DNA from: Bacteroidales bacterium
Lineage (GTDB): Bacteria > Bacteroidota > Bacteroidia > Bacteroidales > Muribaculaceae
Assembly: GCA_019416425.1 (NCBI GenBank)
Contig: DXXK01000031.1
Coordinates: forward strand, 1 to 19,289
Length of the DNA: 19,289 nt
Direction of reading: 5' to 3'
Position 1 is the first letter of the stretch; each line of letters opens with the position of its first letter. A program made the position numbers and the translations under genes. Positions 14,879 through 19,289 of the stretch are shown one piece after another. The notes below the pieces were generated by a model. It did no database searches. It had not been told where the DNA came from and saw only the letters and a list, made by a program, of their open reading frames with translations.

Positions 14879-15496
14879 ATGAGGGAAATGGCATGGGCAT
14901 TTGTGATGCTCGTGATGTTCCCTCTTATACTTCAGTCATGTCGCGAGGACCGGAAGATCGATGTGGCTTCCAGGTTGAATCCGATGAAGATGCCCACCAT
15001 GACCACAGTCAATGTTTCCACTCTGATCAGCGATTCGGGAGTGATACAGTATAAGATCGTGGCACCGCTGTGGACTGTGTTCGATCAGGTCGACACTCCC
15101 TACTGGAATTTTCCTAAAGGCCTGTACCTGCAGAAGTACGACCCTTATTTCCATGTCATCGCGACCGTTGCCGCTGATTCGGCCAAATATTTCAAGAATA
15201 TGAAGCTGTGGAGGCTTGACGGCAACGTGGAGCTGACTAAGGCGCCGAAGGACCTGTTCCTGTCCCAGCAGTTATTCTGGGACCAGCAGCGGGGTCGTAT
15301 CTACAGCGACTCGTTCATTCATATAGAAACCGAAACGCATGTGCTGGAGGGTATAGGATTTGAGAGCAATGAGCATCTGACGGCTTACCGTGTACGCAAA
15401 CCTCAGGGCATATTCCCGGTTAACAAAGATGAATTTCAAGGAGGATCGGATTCTACCCGCAGTGCGGGTCCATCCCCGACACCCTCTGCTCCTTAA
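14879..15496 (+). CDS. lptC: LPS export system protein LptC, lipoprotein form
   Basis: LptC passes lipopolysaccharide from the inner-membrane LptBFG complex toward LptA. The ATG at 14879 gives 205 residues starting MREMAWAFVMLVMFPLILQS, then a cysteine; LQSC is a good lipobox. A TTG at 14858 is possible, but the purine-rich GGAGGCTGGAG just upstream supports 14879. The beta-jellyroll body includes QYKIVAPLWTVFD, YWNFPKGLYLQKYD, WRLDGNVEL and GFESNEHLTAYRVRKPQGIF. The C-terminal ~25 residues are Ser/Pro-rich and disordered. The protein should be anchored as a lipoprotein, unlike E. coli LptC, which uses a membrane helix. It lies between the barrel gene and a CNNM gene. Confidence 0.9.
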   Translation: MREMAWAFVMLVMFPLILQSCREDRKIDVASRLNPMKMPTMTTVNVSTLISDSGVIQYKIVAPLWTVFDQVDTPYWNFPKGLYLQKYDPYFHVIATVAADSAKYFKNMKLWRLDGNVELTKAPKDLFLSQQLFWDQQRGRIYSDSFIHIETETHVLEGIGFESNEHLTAYRVRKPQGIFPVNKDEFQGGSDSTRSAGPSPTPSAP

Positions 15497-15513
15497 ACAC
15501 TTAGAATTGAACA

Positions 15514-16812
15514 ATGGTACTTGATCCGGTATTGGCGATAGTAATCACCTTGGTGGCGATATTCTTCTCGGGCCTGTTCTCAGGCTCGGAAATCGCTTTT
15601 GTGCAGAGCAGCAAGGTCCGTATGGAAATCGATGCTACCCGTGGCGGCATCATCGACCGGATAATACATGGATTTTCCCGACATGGCGACATGTTCATAT
15701 CGACATTGCTGGTCGGAAACAATGTGGTGCTGGTTATCTACGGTATTGCTTTCTCTGCGTTGATCAATCCATATCTTGACAAATGGTTCGAAAACAACGA
15801 GGCGTTGGTGCTGGTATGCAATACGGTGTTATCGACCGGTATAATACTGATTTCCGGTGAGTTCCTGCCAAAGACGACTTTCCGTATCAATCCCAATGTC
15901 ACCATGCGGCTGCTGGCGTTGCCGCTGGCGTTGATTTACGGAATCCTCTATCCGATATCATGGTTTGTCTCCGCAATCTCTCGCGGGTTGATGAAGCTGT
16001 TTGACCTGAATAGCGAAGCTGAAGACAATCAGCGCCTTACGATGGACGATCTGGACGATTATATCCAGGAAACTATCGAGGGCCGTGACAACAAGCGTGA
16101 AGTTGAGAACGAGGTTAAGATATTCCGTAATGCCATCGACTTCAAGGATACAGAGATAAGTGAATGTATGCGTCCGCGCAATGAGATCATATCGGTGCCG
16201 ATCGAGGGTACGACGCGCGAGCATCTGCTGAAGGTATTCATTACAACAGGGCGAAGCAAAGTGATTGTTTACCGCGAGGACATCGATGATATCGTAGGTT
16301 ACATTCATGTATCGGAGCTGTTTAATTCCGAGAATGACTGGCGTCGTCATCTGAAACCTGTACTGTTCACTCCGGAAACCATGCTTGCCAACAAGATGAT
16401 GCGCCGCATGATGAACCAGAAACGTAGCCTGGCTGTGGTGGTGGATGAGTTCGGAGGGACCGCCGGAATGGTGACTCTGGAGGATATAGTTGAGGAGATA
16501 TTCGGCGAGATCGAGGATGAACATGACAAGGACCGTCTGGCCGCCCGTCAGGTTTCGCCCGATGTGTATGAGTTCTCCGGCCGGGTGGAGATAAACCAAG
16601 CCAACGAGGAGTTCGGACTTGACATCAAGGAGAGCGAGGATTACCACACATTGTCAGGATTTATCATGTATAATCTTGGAGCTCTCCCTACTCAGGGCGA
16701 GACAATTGAGGTGGATAATCTAAAGATTACCGTGCTGAAGATGTCCACCACCAAGATTGAATTGATTCGGATCGAGAAGCTGCATCATGATGGCGAAGCT
16801 GGTGCTAAATAA
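15514..16812 (+). CDS. CNNM/CorC-type transporter (hemolysin family)
   Basis: This 432-residue protein has four hydrophobic segments in the N-terminal DUF21 domain: about 5-25 (VITLVAIFFSGLFSGSEIAF), 60-85, 97-115 and 128-152. A CBS pair (MRPRNEIISVPIEGTTREHL, then SLAVVVDEFGGTAGMVTLED) and a C-terminal CorC_HlyC domain (YEFSGRVEINQANEEF to the end) follow. The family exports or regulates Mg2+ or Co2+; the older 'hemolysin' label is misleading. GldE of gliding bacteria belongs to the same family. The gene starts 17 nt after lptC and is probably the last of the run; no terminator hairpin was seen right after it. Confidence 0.93.
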   Translation: MVLDPVLAIVITLVAIFFSGLFSGSEIAFVQSSKVRMEIDATRGGIIDRIIHGFSRHGDMFISTLLVGNNVVLVIYGIAFSALINPYLDKWFENNEALVLVCNTVLSTGIILISGEFLPKTTFRINPNVTMRLLALPLALIYGILYPISWFVSAISRGLMKLFDLNSEAEDNQRLTMDDLDDYIQETIEGRDNKREVENEVKIFRNAIDFKDTEISECMRPRNEIISVPIEGTTREHLLKVFITTGRSKVIVYREDIDDIVGYIHVSELFNSENDWRRHLKPVLFTPETMLANKMMRRMMNQKRSLAVVVDEFGGTAGMVTLEDIVEEIFGEIEDEHDKDRLAARQVSPDVYEFSGRVEINQANEEFGLDIKESEDYHTLSGFIMYNLGALPTQGETIEVDNLKITVLKMSTTKIELIRIEKLHHDGEAGAK

Positions 16813-16838
16813 AATTTTATGGAATTTTTCAAATTTTG

Positions 16839-16869
16839 TTTGACGGAATCAAAAATTTGATTAATTTTG
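16839..16869 (+). promoter_or_regulatory. Promoter of the ECF sigma gene
   Basis: TTTG at 16839-16842 and TAATTTTG at 16862-16869 are separated by 19 nt, a perfect Bacteroidetes housekeeping promoter. The predicted start near 16875 leaves a leader of about 176 nt. It is not an ECF-type promoter (no GGAAC), so autoregulation by the encoded sigma is not evident. Confidence 0.8.
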
Positions 16870-17051
16870 TCGGTGAAATCAATCGGCCATGCTGTCGATA
16901 ATACGGCAGACTTAAGGATTGTAGCAGTATCGAGAACGAAGCCGAGTGATGGAGAGTTGTTCCACTTCCGCTGGAGGCATGAACGATTTTAGTATTAACC
17001 CTGAGAGTATAAACAGAAACACATATACAGAAAATCTTAATCTTAATTTTA

Positions 17052-17558
17052 ATGAACAAGAGCGACACCTTCAAATCTTCTGTAATCGGGATGCAAGGGA
17101 ATCTGATGTCGTTTGCACTTAAACTCACGACAAATAAGGATGAGGCTCACGATTTGGTTCAGGAGACATGCCTGAAGGCTTTGGACAACGAGGAGAAGTT
17201 CGTTGACAAGGCCAATTTCAAGGGATGGATCATGACCATCATGCGCAACATCTTTATCAACAACTATCGACGCAGCGTAAGGGAAAACGCAATTATCGAC
17301 ACCACCGAGGATCTGTACTATCTCAACTCCACTACCGAAAAGAGTTCGGAGTGCCCCGACGGCGCCTATGCCGCCAATGAGATATCCTCGATTCTGGCAG
17401 GTTTCCCCGAAGATTACCGACAGCCTTTCTCCATGCACGTGGCGGGTTACAAGTATGAGGAAATCGCAGCCTCACTCAAGATGCCTCTGGGCACCGTGAA
17501 GAGCCGCATCTTCTTTATGCGTAAGAAACTGCGCGCGCTCCTGACTGACTATCGTTGA
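17052..17558 (+). CDS. ECF-type RNA polymerase sigma factor
   Basis: This 168-residue group 4 sigma factor is complete. Region 2 covers about residues 14-75 (MSFALKLTTNKDEAHDLVQE, then NFKGWIMTIMRNIFINNYRR). A linker contains DTTEDLYYLN. Region 4 covers about 113-165 (FPEDYRQPFSMHVAGYKYEE, then IAASLKMPLGTVKSRIFFMR). It belongs to an ECF type common in Bacteroidetes. It directs RNA polymerase to a special promoter set; the inducing signal is unknown. No anti-sigma gene is next to it: the neighbours are a CNNM gene and a convergent nitroreductase. It has its own promoter, a long leader and a terminator at 17587. The protein at 7522-7956 is a shortened paralogue. Confidence 0.93.
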   Translation: MNKSDTFKSSVIGMQGNLMSFALKLTTNKDEAHDLVQETCLKALDNEEKFVDKANFKGWIMTIMRNIFINNYRRSVRENAIIDTTEDLYYLNSTTEKSSECPDGAYAANEISSILAGFPEDYRQPFSMHVAGYKYEEIAASLKMPLGTVKSRIFFMRKKLRALLTDYR

Positions 17559-17586
17559 TTTCGATGGTCTTGCCCCACCTGAAATT

Positions 17587-17624
17587 GAAACCGCGTGTCA
17601 AAGGATACGCGGTTTCTTTATTTT
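17587..17624 (+). terminator. Rho-independent terminator of the ECF sigma gene
   Basis: GAAACCGCGT (17587-17596) and ACGCGGTTTC (17607-17616) form a perfect 10-bp stem with a 10-nt loop, followed by TTTATTTT. It lies 28 nt after the sigma stop codon. Confidence 0.92.
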
Positions 17625-17671
17625 ATATTGGTTGTAGGCAGTGGTGCGACGTTTCATGACAGGGTAAAAAT

Positions 17672-17708
17672 AAAACGGGATGTAAGGCCTCGACCTTCAT
17701 CCCGTTTT
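17672..17708 (-). terminator. Rho-independent terminator of the nitroreductase gene
   Basis: The hairpin pairs AAAACGGGATG with CATCCCGTTTT and adds AAGG/CCTT across a single bulge, with loop CCTCGA. On the minus strand it is followed by a T-rich run (ATTTTTA), so it best serves the nitroreductase, about 135 nt past its stop. It could work weakly in the other direction. No gene is seen in the rest of 17625-17843, which is AT-rich. Confidence 0.8.
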
Positions 17709-17843
17709 GTCGCTTGCGCATTGTTCTATTATTTTCAGGCAATGTCTGCGACAATCACCTATATAATAGACGTAGAAAACTACAGTTTAGTTTAATTTAT
17801 ATCGAAAAAATTTCAAATTTTTTCCAATTTTTATCGTTTGAAT

Positions 17844-18596
17844 TTATTTCTTGATGTCATATCCCTGATCCTTAAGGTATTGCAGGATCTTGTAGTGCAT
17901 GGCGTGATCATAGTAATCTATGATGTGTTTGCACCAGTCATTTGTTGTGGTGCCTCCGGCACGGGTCATGTTGTAATCCTGTACCGTCCTGTCGTATGCC
18001 TCAAGTTCGGCTACCAGATGATCTGTATCGTCACGGTAGGTGTTGTGATGGAACACGAGGCTCTCCGGCTGTTTGGGTTTCAGGTCAGGATGCTCGCGGG
18101 GGATTCCCAGAGCCAGTCCGCACACCACAAAAACACCCTTGGGCAAATGCAGAAGTTCGGCTATGCGTTTCGGGTCAGCTGTACGGAGATAACCGATGCA
18201 GTTGCATCCCAGTCCACAGGCTTCGGCTGCGACAACAGCACTCATCATGGCAAGCGACGCATCGATGATACCGATGGTCACTCCATCCATCGTGTCGGTG
18301 AACGGTGGCATCGTTACTCCCTTCTTGGCGGCCAGCAACGTCATCTTGTTGTAATCGGACACGAATATCAGAAGACGGTTGCAGGTCTTGAGCTGTTTCT
18401 GGTTGGTGATGGCATATAGCTCCTCCTTCAATGGCTGGTCATCGATCTCGATTACCGAGAACTGCTGCCCATTGTAGCTGGTCGGCGTATTGCGTACCGC
18501 CTGGCGGATGAACTCCATGGTCTCTACCGGTATCGGCTCGCGCTCGTATCGGCGGATGCTGGTGCGGTCCAGCAATGATTCTTTTACACTTTTCAT
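17844..18596 (-). CDS. Nitroreductase family FMN oxidoreductase
   Basis: The protein has 250 residues. The N-terminal FMN-binding motif is LLDRTSIRRYEREPI (about 8-22), followed by the helix and NTPTSYNGQQFSVIEIDD. The central DASLAMMSAVVAAEACGLGC and the segment VCGLALGIP, then KPKQPESLVFHHNTY, resemble the NfsA/Frp branch, which uses NAD(P)H to reduce nitro compounds, quinones or flavins. The natural substrate is unknown. No signal or membrane segment is visible. The gene is convergent with the sigma gene. Upstream, on the same strand, lies a structured RNA candidate, and the nitroreductase may be transcribed partly by read-through of its terminator or from a weak TACCTTTG box at 18692-18685. 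Confidence 0.9.
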   Translation of the reverse strand: MKSVKESLLDRTSIRRYEREPIPVETMEFIRQAVRNTPTSYNGQQFSVIEIDDQPLKEELYAITNQKQLKTCNRLLIFVSDYNKMTLLAAKKGVTMPPFTDTMDGVTIGIIDASLAMMSAVVAAEACGLGCNCIGYLRTADPKRIAELLHLPKGVFVVCGLALGIPREHPDLKPKQPESLVFHHNTYRDDTDHLVAELEAYDRTVQDYNMTRAGGTTTNDWCKHIIDYYDHAMHYKILQYLKDQGYDIKK

Positions 18597-18635
18597 GGTT
18601 GTGCTTTTCTATCGTGTAATGTATTCTATTATTAT

Positions 18636-18950
18636 AAGGAAGCCGGCGAATGCTTGTTGCGTTCGCCGGCTGTAAGATCCACATCAAAGGTATGTGACGA
18701 AACTCCGAACGACAGGTTTTGAGGGCCTGACAATCTTTGTAATCCGCCTGTGACCTTACGGTCATCGTCTTGCGACGTGGGGCCCGCCATCAATTGACAA
18801 GCTTGTCTCGGCATTTCATTTAAATTTGATGAGTTTCCCAATTGCTTTGATGTGGGATATCTTTGTCAGTTCCGGCTGGTGACAGCTCCTCTGATTCACT
18901 GTTGTCAGTGGCCGCTTCAACCGTCACTGTTGCTCTCTTGCTATATTTAC
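18636..18950 (-). ncRNA. Candidate structured non-coding RNA of unassigned class, about 315 nt
   Basis: The element lies between a promoter (18955-18986) and a terminator hairpin (18642-18670). Pairings seen on the minus strand: CCACATCAAAG (18855-18845) with CTTTGATGTGG (18689-18679), 11 bp; GAAACTC (18837-18831) with GAGTTTC (18705-18699), 7 bp; GGGCC (18785-18781) with GGCCC (18727-18723). Inside the last sit CGTC-GCAA-GACG (18777-18766) and TGACC-GTAA-GGTCA (18764-18751), two GNRA-capped hairpins one base apart. A 5' hairpin CACTG-ACAA-CAGTG is at 18910-18897, and TGTCA/TGACA pair near 18884 and 18868. CGA-GACA (18810-18804) may pair with TGTC-GT-TCG (18714-18706), stacking on the 7-bp helix. 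The marks of RNase P RNA, tmRNA and SRP RNA are absent. It may be a stand-alone RNA or a long leader of the nitroreductase. Confidence 0.6.
18642..18670 (-). terminator. Terminator-like hairpin at the 3' end of the RNA candidate
   Basis: GCCGGCGAA (18670-18662) and TTCGCCGGC (18650-18642) form a perfect 9-bp stem with an 11-nt loop. The minus strand then reads TTCCTTATAAT, an imperfect T-tract, so termination may be partial and allow read-through into the nitroreductase gene 46 nt further on. Confidence 0.6.
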
Positions 18951-18954
18951 AACG

Positions 18955-18986
18955 CAAAGTTAATACTTCATGTTTAATTCTGCAAT
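18955..18986 (-). promoter_or_regulatory. Promoter of the RNA candidate
   Basis: On the minus strand TAACTTTG (18962-18955) matches the -7 box, and ATTG (18986-18983) lies 20 nt upstream in the -33 position. The predicted transcript starts near 18950. Confidence 0.7.
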
Positions 18987-19232
18987 AGTTTTGTCATAAT
19001 AGTTATGAACATATTCTTGTAATAATGTCATGTCGGTACAGAAAATTTTGTACGGTCCCTGACAATGTCTGAAATTTATCTTGAAAAAATCTGACCGCAG
19101 TCTTCACTTATAACGAGTTTTTACTGCTGAATTAAAATAAATATACAGAATTTAACATTTATTGATTTGATTGAACCACAACGAGATAAACGGATAGGAA
19201 CAAGAAAAATGCGAAAATGTTTGCATGGGGTA
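18987..19232. other. AT-rich intergenic stretch without a gene
   Basis: This gap lies between two promoters pointing away from each other. No open frame with protein-like content was found. A near-palindrome GTACA-GAAAATTT-TGTAC (19036-19053) could be a repressor site shared by both promoters, but it is short and the evidence is weak. Confidence 0.4.
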
Positions 19233-19263
19233 TTGACACGGGGGCGTTTTTGCACTAATTTTG
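19233..19263 (+). promoter_or_regulatory. Strong promoter pointing out of the window
   Basis: TAATTTTG at 19256-19263 is an exact -7 box. TTG at 19233-19235 lies 20 nt upstream and is part of TTGACA, so the site also fits a sigma70-like -35 with 17-nt spacing. A/T-rich sequence precedes it. The gene or RNA it drives starts beyond the right edge. Confidence 0.7.
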
Positions 19264-19289
19264 CATTCGCGTTTCGGGGGCAACACCTG

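Noticed and set aside
18632..18841. A 69-codon minus-strand frame inside the structured RNA region
   Set aside because: It runs straight through the GNRA hairpins and the terminator stem, and its sequence shows no recognisable domain. The base-pairing explains the region better. It remains possible as a dual-function RNA but is not supported.
18906..18912. GCCACTG, resembling the B12 box of cobalamin riboswitches
   Set aside because: The other conserved cobalamin elements are missing, and here the bases form a simple CACTG-ACAA-CAGTG hairpin.
18636..18950. RNase P RNA, tmRNA or SRP RNA
   Set aside because: There is no GAGGAAAGTCC-type segment, no tRNA-like CCA end or tag frame, and no SRP GGAA/AGCA core.
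1..19289. CRISPR arrays, tRNA or rRNA genes, insertion sequences, integrases, attachment sites
   Set aside because: No regularly spaced repeats, cloverleaf sequences, transposase motifs or flanking direct repeats were found by eye.

Overview
The window reads as a chromosomal segment of a Bacteroidales bacterium. The evidence is the Bacteroidetes promoter form (TTTG or TTG near -33, TAnnTTTG near -7) found at several sites, Bacteroidetes-type families (DUF4924, META-domain lipoprotein, LptC with a lipobox), and the gene order thrS-infC-rpmI-rplT. A family such as Muribaculaceae is possible, but this is only an inference from protein flavour and the moderately high GC of the coding regions.

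Layout. Positions 1-7243 are minus-strand: a cut-off membrane acyltransferase, a terminator, the translation operon thrS-infC-rpmI-rplT with its own promoter and a structured leader, and upstream of it a tight ndh / META lipoprotein / Hsp15-like operon. Positions 7244-8754 are an accessory island between housekeeping blocks. It holds a sigma-factor-like protein that keeps region 4 but lacks most of region 2, and a hexapeptide acyltransferase broken by a clean 8-bp tandem duplication. Positions 8925-16812 are plus-strand: DUF4924-rmlD-prfC, then a new promoter and the overlapping run divIC - small membrane protein - coaX - outer-membrane protein - lptC - CNNM/CorC. This run combines division, CoA synthesis and envelope assembly. 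An intact ECF sigma gene (17052-17558) follows, with a strong promoter, a leader of about 176 nt and a terminator. A minus-strand nitroreductase (17844-18596) comes next.

The most unusual part is 18636-18950 on the minus strand. It lies between a good promoter and a terminator hairpin and shows long-range complementarity: an 11-bp helix, a 7-bp helix, and two adjacent GNRA-capped hairpins inside a GGGCC/GGCCC closing pair. I read it as a structured non-coding RNA of about 315 nt that I cannot assign to a known class. The window ends with a strong plus-strand promoter whose gene lies outside.

No tRNA, rRNA, CRISPR array, insertion sequence or integrase was seen. All functional calls rest on reading motifs by eye. 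No database or folding program was run.
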